Made by a program: the position numbers and the translations under genes. This document shows, piece after piece, positions 11,178 to 23,320 of a DNA stretch of 64,000 bases. Source of the DNA: Ophthalmolycus amberensis (lineage: Eukaryota; Chordata; Actinopteri; Perciformes; Zoarcidae); contig JAFEUB010000911.1 of assembly GCA_024529925.1 (NCBI GenBank), forward strand, positions 551,001-615,000, given 5' to 3'. How positions within the stretch are numbered: the stretch's first letter is position 1; each line of letters starts with the position of its first letter. Under the pieces are notes generated by a model. It worked only from the letters and a program-made list of their open reading frames with translations, did no database searches and was not told the origin of the DNA.

Positions 11178-14100
11178 ATGGAGGAGTTAGCCAGAGAGAG
11201 CATCAGTCTGCTGGCTTCAGCCTCGGCCAAGCCCCGGCTGGACGTGGCCGCCGGGCCCCGGCTCGGCTCCTTGGGGGCCATTTTCATCATGCTGAAATCC
11301 GCCCTGGGCGCCGGCCTCCTCAACTTCCCCTGGGCCTTCGAGAGAGCCGGGGGCATCCGCAGCGCAGTCACCGTGGAGCTGGTGGGCATTTTTGAAACCT
11401 AAAGATAAGATAAAAAAATGATATTTCTGCTTGTAGAATATGAGATTTCTCTGCATTGCTAGATTTCTGGCAGTATAACTCTTCTTCTGTTGCTCACACC
11501 ACTGCAACATTGAACATTGATTCTGTGATTCTTTTATTTTTTTATTTACTATAGTCTTCAGCCCAAACCAGAGCTTGCATAACCTTTTCACCTCAGTCGG
11601 CCATCACTTTGACCCGGAAACTTAACTTTAAATATCTGTCTTAGTCGTGTGTAAAAGGTTCCCCAGACTCAACACAAATCTCATTTCTCATTCTGCTCAC
11701 CCAACCAAGCATTCCTCTTGTACTTGTTTTTTTATTTTGTTTTGTAAAACTCTAAAGGTCAAACCACTGTCCCAAGAGTTTAATATAAATATTTAAATCA
11801 TTCATTTATTCTCCTGGTGTCCTGGCTCCTCCATTCATTTGATGATTGAAAAGTATTAAGTTCAGAGCATCTGTGACTTTGCTGCTCTGCACTAATGCTG
11901 TGACATCCTACAGACTTTATCTACATTGTCTGTCCTCCTTGTTGTGTCATGTTCAATGTCAACTAGAAAGTCAGTTTTTTGTGAAATGAAATGAGCGAAT
12001 TATCTCGCCCTGAAACAAAAAGGGGTTTTGTCCTCCAAAACTTCTGAAACATAATTCAAGATGGTTTTAATATTTAGTTTAAAGCTGCGTGTGTTGATTT
12101 TTTGGCCAGTAGGCAGAAAAAAATATCAAAGCAAGCTGACAGCCTCATATCAGAGGCTCGTAGAATTGTTAGCACGGCTAACGCGTTAGCAAACGGTTAC
12201 CTGATTACACGTAGCAACATTAGCATCAATTTAGCATCACTTTTTTTGGACACCTGACTAAAAAGTCCTACAGCTCTGCTGTCTGAAGTTTTTTTTTTAT
12301 TTTTTTTTTAACAACTGTCTTCAGGTCTTTGGATAAAAACGGTGAAACTAAACGATACAATCATTGTGCTGTAAAACCTAAACCGTTAGCTAAAAAGCTT
12401 AATAACAGAGCTTCAGAGGGACCACTCTGTTTCATATACAGTGTTTCATTATGAGAACACTTCTTTCATACCAGTCTTATTGGCTCATCGTTTTCACTAA
12501 TCCTAATGGTGGGTTAAGGTTATCCCAAAAGATTCTACAGTATTTGCTAACTGGCTGTGTTTTGTATCTTTTTAATTGATTGTCGTTCAGACAAAATGAG
12601 CAATTTTGGTGCATCACTTGGGCTTTGTGAAACTTGTCACAGGAGAACATCTGTTCTTTTTATATATTAAATTAATAACTTATCAAAAAAAACGAATCTC
12701 TAGATTACCGATAATGAAAGCACTGATTAAATACTTGAGAAACGGGTCATATGGTGTCGTCTATGAGACCGCTCCATTAATCCCATCTTGAGCTGCGATA
12801 ATACCCTTAACCACGCAATGCCTAAAGATTAGTACTTTTAATATGTTGAATCAATGGCGGCATTAAACGTTTGCGTTCAGCTCATTGTATTCTGTTTAAG
12901 AGCTTTCCTCCTAGAAGCTAAAAAACAGAACATCCTGTACAGAGTTGTGCTAAACGAGGTCGCCTGAGTCTAAAGTTTTCTTTTCCTCTTTACTTCTTAA
13001 ATGAGGCCAGGTCCTCCCGTTGCACGACAGCGGTGCTAAATATCTGACTGGACACTTGGCAGCAACTTTAGAGCATAATTGGATCATAGATTATTTTTTT
13101 GAATTTGTGTCCGAGCTTGCTCTTCTGCGCGCCATGCGTATTCCCTTCAGGTTCTCTACAGACCTTATTTGCATAATTGCTGTCATTTGTTTGTCCATGT
13201 TGGAGACTTTTGACTGTTCAGCAGGGACCTACACAACACTGAAGGATGCTTCCTCCCTCCAGTGTTCATTCCTGTCTCTCTGTTTAGGTTGTGTAGCTGG
13301 TTTTCTTACATTGACCGGTAGAAACACTTCCAATTGTTTCTGTTTCCCTTTGTCTCTCTCAGGCCTCTAATGTTTTAGAGCAAGCATTTGTCAGGACACT
13401 GGACGTACCCATAGGGAGGCCTTTCACGTACTGTGTCTTTTGGCTCCACCCTCCTTCCTCCCCTCAGGTCTCCCTCGTGTTCCTGGTCAGCGGACTGATC
13501 ATCCTGGGTTACTCGTCATCCATCAGTGGCCAGTGCACGTACCAGGCGGTGGTGAAGGAGGTGTGCGGTCCGGCCATCGGTCAGCTGTGTGAGATCTGCT
13601 TCGTCTTCAACCTCTTCATGATCTCCGTGGCCTTCCTGGTGATCGTGGACGACCAGCTGGAGAAGTGTGAGTTGCAGCGTCTGTAGACTCCCCTCAGTTA
13701 AAGGGCACGTTTTCTGTTCGTTCGTTTGTTTCGTAACTGTTTTTTTTCTCCGTCAGTGTGCGGCTCCCTTTACGAGCTGATCACCGATCTGCCGGCATCA
13801 GAGATGCCGCACCACTTCTACACGGACCAGCACTTTGGGCTGGTGCTGCTCTGCCTCTTCCTCATCCTGCCGCTGTCCATCCCCAAAGAGATCAGCATTC
13901 AGAAATACATCAGGTCAGCCGTCTCGTGTCACATGTGGGAATTCAATGCGTGTGTATATTCATTTTAGATTTTTTATTCTTTTATTAAAAGGTATTATTT
14001 GATCTAACCCTTTGGTCGAGAGCAACTACTGGCCAGATTTGCCATCAGATGTAGTGTTCACGGTCACCACAGGTTGCTACATATTAACTCTGGTGACCAC

Positions 14101-15908
14101 TGAGCTCCACCGTTGGCTCAAAATCTCCTCTTCACCAACGCTTTGATGCATAACTATGTAACTTCAAAGCGACTGCCCAGATTTCCACAAAATCGGAATG
14201 AAAAGTTCAAACTAATGTGCATATCTTTCATGTATATTTTATAAGCGCTTCTCCAGTGCCACTAACATTTCAAAATGTCTAATTCATACACCAGATATCT
14301 TACAATTCAACAGGCAGATTAACATCGAGGAGCAGCTCAACACACCCTGGAAATCGATGGCAGGCCAAACAATTCATGAACCCGGCAAAGATGGACTCCA
14401 TTTGTTCAATTTATTTTGTATAGCCCAAAATTACACATTTGCCTTAGAGGGCTTAACAGTCTGTACACGTACGACATCCTCTGTCCCGGGACCCTCACAT
14501 CGGTACAGAGAAGAAAGTCCCCGGGAAAAATAACCTTTATCAGGGAGAAAAAAGGAAGGAGCCTTAGGGAGCGCAGCAGAGGAAGGATCCCACTCCCTGG
14601 ATGTCATGTGTACAGAATAATACACCACCCATCCAGCTGATGCATATCGAGTTGTTGGCGTCGGTCTCTGCCAGGCGGTTGTTTGGCCTCCCATGAATAT
14701 CTGTTCGGTCTCGCTGCAGTGACGTAGAAGTGTACTCCAGGGCGTGTCATCACTGTTGGTTGTCGCAATGTCTGTCAGGTGAAATGTCTGATTTCTGTCT
14801 CCGTCCTCTCTCAGTGGTCTTGGCACTCTGGCTGCAACCTACCTGACCATTGCCATCATCGTGAAATACTACACCACGCCTTCTGTTCTGGTTCACATCT
14901 CGCCTCTCTACACCAGTGGGTATGTGTGTGTGTGTGTGTGTGTGTGTGGAGACAATTGATGGGATCCAGGAGTCCAAACGATCCATTTGCTCCACTGGTC
15001 ACAAATGGCTAGTGAAGTCCAAATGAGTGCAGAGAGTAGATGTGTCGGACTAACTGGTTCCATCAGGAGTGCAATGAACTATCGAAGCTGTAGTTGACGT
15101 CGTCGTTGTCTGTCTTGCACAGCTGTATGTTTTCAAAGAACGCCGTCTTCCTGTTCGTGGTATTTATTTTATTGAAACAAAAAACGGCTACAAAATGTGC
15201 AATAATCACATCAAATAAGCTCTAACCGTATGACCCATAAAAACTAATTTGCTCCTATTTAAGTCTGTAAACAACTGAAAGAATATGCTATTTGGGATTT
15301 CTGAGTGTGTCTGTCTGTCTGTCTGGTGCAACGGTTCACAAAATCCACGGTTGGGTTCGGTACGATACAGTGGAGCCACGGTTCGGTACGTTTCGGTACA
15401 GCAGAAAACTATAAATGCCAGAGAAATGTACTTGATTTAAAAATATATTTATTCATTACAACTAACATCATAAAGTTATTCTTTGACTTTGAACAATGAT
15501 GGAACTATACCTGAGTGACCCATCTTCTGGGGTGTCTTCTTAGCAACACATAAGCATAAAAAACAAAAACTGCTCCTTAATGTTATGTAGTATTGTTACT
15601 TACATCTTGCTTACATCTTGTATTGTTACTTACATCTCGCAAAAGAGATTTTTAATCTCAATGGGACTACCTGGTTAAATACTACCTGGTTTGTTTTTAT
15701 TTAATTTTTTTAATTCAAATGTATTCGGTTCGTCATGCGTACCGAACCGTGAGCCTCATACCGAACGGTTCAATACGAATACGCGTACCGTTACACCCCT
15801 AATATATATGCAACGATGGTATTCATCTCAACAAGCTGGGTAGCCGTGTGCTCGCGGCTAAATTTGCAGCACGCTGTACAATCCTGTCCGTGACTGACTA
15901 TTTACTCT

Positions 15909-15940
<32 letters not shown>

Positions 15941-18900
15941 TTCTCGTCTTCTATTCTGCCACCTCAGACCACAGTGACTAGTCCCCCTACTGGCCCCGCC
16001 ACACCGCACTCACAAAGCCAGAAACAAAAACAATCTGTATATGTGCAGAAAGAAAAAAAGAAAAAAAAAGAACTAGAACAAAATGCAAAAAATAACTAGG
16101 TGTCTTTTAAAAAAGTCAATTTTTGGATTTGAGGTTCTCTTTTCTCTGCCATAAATAAACTTAATCACCACAGCAAGTTCATATAATGAGGTTTCTATGA
16201 GGAAATATGAATTATCCATGAATGTGCTCTGAATCCAGGCCACCAGGACGGACTAAAGTAGGTGAAGCCGTTCTGCTCGCTCGTCTCCTTGAACCCCCGT
16301 GTTGCCGATCAGACTCTTGTCTGGCTCACCGACTTACCTCGGTGGCTGTTGTCAGCCTCGCGTGCCCGTGATTGATGGATGAACTCTCTGGTGAAGTTTC
16401 TCTAAATGCCACGGCGTTATGAATGGAGCCCTAATAATACCTCGTTTTTCTTCATCTCGTGGCGTTTGTGAACTCCAGGAGAAAAAAAAAAAAAAAATGA
16501 CTGTTGTGTCTCCTCCCGTCTGTGTGCAGGATCAGCTCCTGGTCCTCCATGTTCAGCGTCATACCGACCATCTGCTTTGGTTTCCAGGTGAGTTCATCAA
16601 ATTTGGGATGTAGTCACGTAAAATAGACCCGGGGAACCTGTGTGAGGGTTTATGCAGGAGTGCGTGCTTAAGTTGTGGCTGCAAAATTGCAATTACATGC
16701 AAGTGACTGCATTTAAAGTGATTACCCAGCAAGTAAAGAAGCACAACATCTCCATAACCATTTGACTTTAAAGATATGGTTCAACCAAATTGCAGAAAAG
16801 ATGTTTATTTTTTAGCCTCTAGCCTTACACTTAGTTTGGGATTTTACGCTATTTGTTCAGGTCGGCCTACACCTCAAAACAATGGAGGTAAATGGAATTT
16901 CATCGTCAATATGACAAACCTTCAAGTAATTCAAAAGAATGACTTCTCGTAAAATGAGATGCTCTCTCAAAATGGGATGGTAGAGCGCCTTCCCCATGTG
17001 CAACAGGTGAGTCCTTACCGCGGTGGCCCGGGTTCTAATTCGACCGCTGGCCATTTGCTGCATGTCTCCCGGCGATCTCTGACTGTATAATAATGGCCAA
17101 TCTTAAACGCAAAGTATCTCAAAACTGACTTGGTATCGCAAAACGAGAAACAACAAATAATTACTTCGTACCTCGAAAAAGACTTTTGCGAAATAGTTAT
17201 TATTTCAAGATGCTGAGTCATTAGTTTGAGATATTAACACATTTCTTTGAGAGCTTCTCATTATATGACTGAAAGGATCTTTTTTTCATGACATTGGTGG
17301 AGATGGGCTTCCATACAGAGAAGTGTCTACAGCAAAGTCTTTGGATTTCAGTGCTGTGAGCGCCGCAAACATAATTCCATTCACCATCGTTTTGGGGTAA
17401 GGCAGATGTTTGAGATATTGAAGCGTTTATAGAGTTTTATTTTTTCTCTAACTTGGGGAGCTGGACGTTCTCAGGAGAGTGTTTTTAACGTGTCGTAAAG
17501 GTCAGCAGGCTGGGGCCGAGAGTGAGCTTTTCATATTTAATAGCAGAGGTAGGGTTCTCGATAAGCGATCATTCTGTCAATCTAAAGCAAGACGGACTGT
17601 TGTGTAACTTGCCAAGTTGCCAAGGTAACCCCTGAGGGATGCTGGCAGGATCTAATAAAAGGAGGAGAAAGCACTGCTGCATGTCCTGACACACAAACAC
17701 ACACACACACTTCCTCAGGGTGAGTGATTGCGCTGCAAAGGGGTTGAAAAGAGAGCTGATGAGATCCTGAGAGGAGTGGAGGAGTGGAGGAGGGGGAGGT
17801 AGGAGAGAGGAGGCGGGATATAAAACCAGGCGATGGCAGCTGGGATCAAGTGAGGACAAGAGTCTGTATCCTGACCGCCGGGATTGTTTAAGTCACCCCA
17901 TTGTGCCGCGCGGAGCCCATAGCCTTCATTTAATTCCCTAGCGCAGCTCACCGGCAGAGAGATCACGGGTAATAAGACTTTTGGATCCTCACCCCTGCAC
18001 CGTGAGCTCCAAACAGATGAGGAAAAGCCGAAGGTTTGCTGTTACAGAGGCGCACGATCTGTGTGACCGACAGCTCGTCTCTGTTTTACCGGTCGGTGGG
18101 TCTGTATCTCGTCTCAGGGGTTTAATCTGACCACATCTCTGAACCCGTCGACTATCGGGCCGATTTAGCCTCTGTGGGCAACGTTCAGGTGAAGCCAGCA
18201 GATAACGGCTCAGCGGGCCAAGGCTTCCTCTTCATGTCAGTGGTTACAGTCCAATTATTAGGGGTGGGAATCGCCAGAGATCTCGCGATACGATATTATC
18301 GCGATACTTGGGTCACGATACTTCGATATTATCACGATACTTTCACGATACTGCGATATTCTGAGTGTTGTGATAACATATATTGCGATTTATTACTTTT
18401 TTCAACTTCAAATTATGTCCCCAAAGGAAAACTGTGTCAACAACATGTTTTATCTGAGTTCTTTCTCTGATGTCTCCATCTTTGTTTCGACCAACGTCCT
18501 ACCAATCGCGCACGCAGACCCGGCACCTCTGCTGACCTCACCAGAAAACAACACGGCACCATCTAGTGGACTGAAAAAGCAATTGATTTGATTTTTTAAT
18601 TAATTTTTTAAATAGTTTATATAATAAAAGATCGATACTTGGCGTCCGTGTATCGATATATCGCCACGCAAAATATCGCGATACTATGCTGTATCGATTT
18701 TTACCCTCACCCCTACCAATTCTGCAACAGATGTGAGAATGAAGTTGAGCGCTGACGTGCACAGCTGGATTATTAATTAAACAAGTTGCCAATTTACATT
18801 TATGTGATTGCAGATTTTTAAAAAGTGAATAAGAAGCTGAATAGTCGTCTCCGATTAAAGATGAAATTAACATTCTACAAGATCACATTTGAACATATCA

Positions 18901-20172
18901 TTTGCCCGATACTATTTTAATTTTTTTACTGAATTGAGCTTGAACGCATCATAATGCAAGTCAATGCAACCTCTGTTCATTCTAGCTGTTAGCTCTGTTA
19001 TCAGCAGGACTGTTGGGGAGCGGCTCCGTGCTGTCTGCTCGCTGCGGTTACTCTGAGCAGCATGACGTGGATACAATAAGTCTCTAAGTTGGTTCCAACA
19101 TTTTTTTTTTACGGTTGTTGTTTTGATATTGCAGTTGTGACAAATTGTAAACTTTGTCTTGTGTGGCGAATATGTTCCAGTGCCACGAGGCGTGCATCAC
19201 CATCTACAGCAGCATGGAGAACCAGCGGCTCTCTCACTGGGTCTTCATCTCTGTGGTCTCCATGATCTTTTGTCTCGTCATCTACTCCCTCACAGGTCAG
19301 ACAAGCTTCTGCTAAAACCTCCACCCATGTTCCACGGTTCTAAATCATCGGGGGGGGGGGGGGGCTTTGTGTTCGGTTGGTTTTGATACAGAGAAGTCTG
19401 TTCCTCAGCTGCACGTTGGGTTTAGGGCTAATTAGAAATGTCAGCAAGCTAAACTAAGATGGTGAACATACTTCATAATAATGTCGGCATGCTCATGTTG
19501 GTTTTGAGGTTCGTCTTTCTCTGTCGCAGGGGCTTATGGGTACCTGACATTTGGAAAGGACGTGAAGGCCGACATTCTGATGTCGTACACCGGCGATGAC
19601 ATTCTGATTCTCATCGCCAGGCTGCTGTTTGGAATCTCCATCGTCACCATCTATCCCATCATCCTGCTGCTGGGCAGGTCAGGCACACGGCCTTCGTGAA
19701 TTTACATCAACCTCAGTTGAATCTTTGTAAAGAGACCTTTCCACTTTATTTAGATGATGAAAAGTCTTCTGAAATGTTTAGATAAAGAGGATGCGTTTTA
19801 TTGAAAGCAAATGCAGTCGTACTCAGAACCTCGAATGTTCTCAAATGCTCTGCCTGGGTTACACTGTTTTGGCTGCATGAATACTCTGAAGCCTCACTGG
19901 TCGATCAAAAACGCACTCGCTCCTTCACACCAGGTCCGTGATCCAGGACCCCCTGCTGAGCTGGCGGCGGAGGCGGCATGGCGTGGTGACGGCGGAGTTC
20001 GAGAGCCGCAGCCGCTACGTGCTGTCGGTCCTGTGGATCACGTTGACGCTGCTCATCGCCACGTACGTGCCGGACATCAGCAAGGTCATCAGCGTCATCG
20101 GAGGGATCAGCGCCTTCTTCATCTTCATCTTCCCAGGTAACGCTCTGGGTTACACATTCATATTCTCTCACA

Positions 20173-20224
<52 letters not shown>

Positions 20225-21124
20225 CTGCAGCCCTTAAACCCTCCGACCCTGTGATGTGTGTTTGGACAGGACTCTGTTTGATGTTCGCCATGCAGTCGGA
20301 GCCAGTCTCCTGTAAAACCAGGTGAGAACCAGCTTCATTTATTTAAATGTTAATGTTGTAAATGTACGTCTGAGTCTGTTTGTTCCTCCTGACACTTTGT
20401 CAATATGTTTTGCTCTGAATGTGTCGATCACTGTCGGCCATATGAACGCAGAGAGCGGTGATGTGCCGTCATGGGACCTTATTTTAAATAAAATACGTAA
20501 TTATAGGGACGACACATGTCCTCGCTCTAACAATAGGTCTCGTTCTGGGCTGATTAAAAAGAGTTGATGGATAAAACATAACAAACGGTGTGACACTGTT
20601 TAAAAACATCAAATCAATATGTGCAGGTCACGCTTCACTAAACTCTAAGTAGACTTGAGGCGTAAAAGAACGCAGACGCGAGTCTTGCAGAGCTGCCGTG
20701 GGTTGATCCATTTAATAAAATGTTCTGTGAGATACAAATATATCCAAATAATCTGACTATGAATCATAGAGAAAGATCCTCCTTAATCTCCTTCAGTACT
20801 AAAGTAACCAGCGTTGGTTGTCTAGATTCATGGGGACATTGTAAACAGGAACCTCTCATAGCTATTTTCACGATTCTTTTAACTGGGCCAATTTGCCAAA
20901 ATGTACACGGATAGACTAAAGGGATGATGCTATTGTTTTATATGTTTTTGAACTGACTGATCTGAGAGGCATTTGCTTCAGTTATTCCATTTCTTTGCCA
21001 CCTGTACCTGCTCCTCTCCAGAGTGGTCCTCACAGCGTGGGGAGTGGTGACCCTGCTCTGCGGGGCTTTCATCTTCGGCCAGAGCACCACCACCGCCGTC
21101 ATGCAGGTCCTCGGGAAGATCTGA
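11178..21124 (+). CDS. slc38a8: Sodium-coupled neutral amino acid transporter 8 (SNAT8), complete, 10 exons
   Basis: Multi-pass transporter of the SLC38/AAAP family moving neutral amino acids with sodium. Human SLC38A8 is expressed in retina, and its loss causes foveal hypoplasia with optic nerve misrouting. Exons: 11178-11381, 13468-13666, 13757-13913, 14815-14919, 16530-16587, 19181-19295, 19530-19677, 19934-20136, 20270-20321, 21022-21124. All phases join to 447 codons plus TGA (human about 435). The start ATG has A at -3 and G at +4. Family signatures in order: MLKSALGAGLLNFPWAF (helix 1), SGLIILGYSSSISGQ, CGPAIGQLCEICF, PTICFGFQCHEACITIYSS, YSLTGAYGYLTFG, IPIILLLGR-like IYPIILLLGR, ISKVISVIGGISAFFIFIFP and FIFGQSTTTAV near the C terminus. 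About eleven hydrophobic helices are expected. It is head to tail with MBTPS1 and convergent with NECAB2. Confidence 0.97.
11382..13467 (+). other. SLC38A8 intron 1
   Basis: A 2.1-kb intron, AT-rich, without a convincing nested gene. Around 12075-12250 it contains 'ttaaagctgcgtgtgttgattttttggcc'-type sequence, which resembles the end of common fish miniature elements, plus a gctaacgcgttagc palindromic stretch. No matching right end was found. Confidence 0.5.
14395..14720. repeat. Interspersed fish repeat ('tatagcccaaaatta' family)
   Basis: The words tttattttgtatagcccaaa, gacatcctctgtccc and gaccctcacatcgg in order match a repeat widespread in percomorph genomes, recalled from memory. Flanking words ggcaggccaaacaattcatgaa (about 14361) and ggttgtttggcctcccatgaa (about 14677) are partly inverted. 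No coding capacity is visible. It lies in SLC38A8 intron 3. Confidence 0.55.
14920..14947. repeat. (GT)n microsatellite beginning at a splice donor
   Basis: The SLC38A8 exon ending at 14919 (ACC AGT GG) is followed by donor GTATGT, which runs straight into (GT)n to 14947. Confidence 0.95.
15322..15801. mobile_element. Miniature hAT-like element, left end eroded
   Basis: The right end reads ACCGTTACACCCCTA, whose complement TAGGGGTGTAACGGT is a common fish hAT-type terminus. Sub-terminal cggttcggtacg words occur inverted at both sides (about 15350-15395 and 15725-15770). The left end (ctggtgcaacggttcac) matches from GGTG onward but is interrupted by a (TGTC)n run, and no target duplication can be read. 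It has no transposase ORF. It lies in SLC38A8 intron 4. Confidence 0.75.
15910..15939. repeat. (CA)n microsatellite
   Basis: About 15 CA units in SLC38A8 intron 4. Confidence 0.9.
16972..17102 (+). mobile_element. tRNA-derived SINE fragment
   Basis: An A-box-like tggtagagcgcc (16978-16989) and a B-box-like GGTTCTAATTCGACC (17031-17045; consensus GGTTCGANTCC) are spaced as in a tRNA-derived SINE. The following ggccatttgctgcatgtc and terminal tataataatggcca match a widespread fish SINE family from memory. The boxes are decayed, so it is not a functional tRNA. It lies in SLC38A8 intron 5. Confidence 0.65.
18259..18715. mobile_element. Miniature hAT-like element (457 bp) with 8-bp target duplication
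   Basis: Left end TAGGGGTGGGAATCG; right end CGATTTTTACCCTCACCCCTA, complement TAGGGGTGAGGGTAAAAATCG. Flanking 8-mers CCAATTAT (18251-18258) and CCAATTCT (18716-18723) match at 7 of 8 bases. Both sub-terminal regions are rich in cgcgata/tatcgcg words in opposite orientation. No transposase ORF is seen. It lies in SLC38A8 intron 5. Confidence 0.88.
20178..20225. repeat. (GT)n(CG)n microsatellite in a short SLC38A8 intron
   Basis: About 19 GT units followed by cgcgcgcg fill over a third of the 133-base intron between the exons ending at 20136 and starting at 20270. Confidence 0.9.
20322..21021 (+). other. Last SLC38A8 intron
   Basis: A 700-base AT-rich intron. No mobile element or nested gene is recognised. 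Confidence 0.6.
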
Positions 21125-21600
21125 CCGCTCCTCCTCCATCACTGATCCAAGGGGTTGACATGGAGACCAGATCACGACCCCCTTTCCTCTCCCCTAAAGA
21201 GCCCACGACTAAATGATGACCACCGTGGACTTGACGAATGGACAAGGCCCCTGAACTACAGAGTGGCCCCTGAAAACTTGCAACTACTGTAATGGCCTTT
21301 AACCATCTTTGTTATTTTCTTGAACAATGTATTACATTTTAATGGTGGGCACAATATTGTCAGTAGTGTAACATTATACCGATATGAAATTCAAACTTGA
21401 CAGCTGTTATTATGTGTGCCAAACATGGTGTAAGCCAGTTACCACTAGAATATGAGGAGGAGGCCTGATTGGGAATATTTCAAAGAGCTGCTGGTGTCTA
21501 GAGCCGTAGAGATGCTCCGGAAACCACGCCCACCGGAGCGGGAAACGATCACCGCTACAATATGCAACCGAGGGCTGGAGCGCTACCAAAATGCCCGCAG

Positions 21601-21628
21601 CATGCTGAAATTGTCAGATTTCAGCATG
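21601..21628. repeat. 11-bp perfect hairpin
   Basis: CATGCTGAAAT (21601-21611), loop TGTCAG, ATTTCAGCATG (21618-21628). It falls inside an unassigned 83-codon plus-strand ORF (21452-21703) in the SLC38A8 3' region. Confidence 0.85.
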
Positions 21629-22551
21629 TCGAAGGATTACTTTAGCACACCCACGTCAACCAGGGGTGACGTTAATGGCTGTAATGATGCCAGGACCAGT
21701 TAGCTGTTACTGTAGTTAGCCAAGGCTCGTTGACACGTAACACTGCAACGCTTTCTGACTTGTTTGCGAGCAGATGTAATTCCCCTCCGGTGTGGGCGGG
21801 ACTTAATCACTCTATATGTTTTAGTAAGACTTGGGTTGACGGGTTGCTTGAGGTTTGTCACAACAAAAGGGCTGCGAGGAGGATTTCTTGATGTTTCTGT
21901 ATAGTTGGATGCAAGTGTGTGTGTGTGAATAAGTCATGTTTCTTTTGATTGAAAAGAAAAATGTGCTGCACTCTTAACTTTTTTTTTTATTCAATATCCA
22001 AGTAGTCGCATTAAAAGTGAATATTAAGTTAATAAAAAGATAATTGAATAAAATACTTTTTATATGAAACCTTCGTTGAATTAGTTTGCTCTTGTTACAC
22101 TCTGAACCAGGCGTCTCGTTCAGTAGCCTCAAGCGCAGCTACATTTTGCCGTCAACCAGCTGTTAAGTATTGTAGATTTGTGTGGTCAAAATCAAAGCGA
22201 CAGAATTATTATTAAATAGATTAAGATCTATTCGAGAGTCATGTGTCTCACCACCGTTCACAATTGATTTGATTTTGAGTGGAAACCAGCTGTGAAATTG
22301 AAATGCTGCCCATGTGACAGTGAATCAGCAATATTATATCTGTAATAACACACTCAAAAAGTACTTTTACTTTTGATACTATGTACATTTTGCTGATAAT
22401 ACTTTTGTACTTGAAAGCACAATGAGTAGGATTTTCCTAAAAAAACAATGTATTGATTTGTGCAAAAATAATAACAATCCCCCTCAATCATCACTTATGA
22501 CCCACTAGAAGTGTGTATCTACACAGACCTGCGTGAGTTAAAAACTATTTT

Positions 22552-22690
22552 CTTTTCCATTATCCAAACCGCTTATCCTGTTCAGGGTCGCGGGGCGCTG
22601 GAGCCGATCCCAGCTGACATTGGGCAACGGCAGGGTACACCCTGGACAGGTCGCCAGTTCATCGCAGGGCACAGAGACAGACAAACATTC
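22552..22690. repeat. Fish interspersed repeat ('ggtcgcggggcgctggagcc')
   Basis: The ordered words ccgcttatcctgttcagggt, ggcgctggagccgatcccag, cagggtacaccctggacagg and tcgccagttcatcgcagggc belong to a repeat segment found in very high copy in teleosts, probably a non-LTR retroelement or SINE tail. Assigned from memory; the family name is not certain. Confidence 0.65.
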
Positions 22691-23274
22691 AATTTCATTC
22701 TTATTTCTTTGTGGTTATTTATTGTTAAATGTTTTAAACAACTATTAACAATTATTAAGTCAACGATGCCTTGATTACATATATATCAGTCATTGTATGG
22801 AATTATTGAGAAAAAATATTTTTGTAGCACCTCAAATATTGTGATATTACCTATTTTTGTGCTGAACATATGCATTCGTCATTGCGTGGAATTTTTGAGA
22901 AAAACATTTTTATAGCACATGCAGAATGATAAAGCTTGAGTTGGGACAGAAACTCCAGCGTAGGACGACTGAAGGTTCAAATGAATCACAGACAGAAGCT
23001 TTCCGTATGAAACAATATGAATCAGACGGGATTTTTCAAATCAAAGCCACAGTTTCCAGTTTTATAGTTTTATTGAATTGCATCACTCTACATCATCTAG
23101 AATTTCAACAAGATATTCTTTAAAGACCAAATATAATACTTGCATCCCTGCATTAAGTCTCTACACTTAAGAGAAAGCTGTTTTACTGAAACATACATTA
23201 AGAATTAATATTTCATTAAACATTGCCATAAAAGTGACTGTTCATTCTTAAATGCCATTTTTTCTAGTTATATA

Positions 23275-23320
23275 GATATAATATATATATATATATATAA
23301 TATATAATATAATATATATC
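23275..23320. repeat. (TA)n-rich tract
   Basis: Imperfect alternating TA run in the SLC38A8-NECAB2 intergenic region. Confidence 0.85.

Noticed and set aside
16978..17045. tRNA gene candidate from A- and B-box-like motifs
   Set aside because: The boxes are diverged and no cloverleaf or anticodon arm can be drawn; the downstream sequence matches a SINE body.
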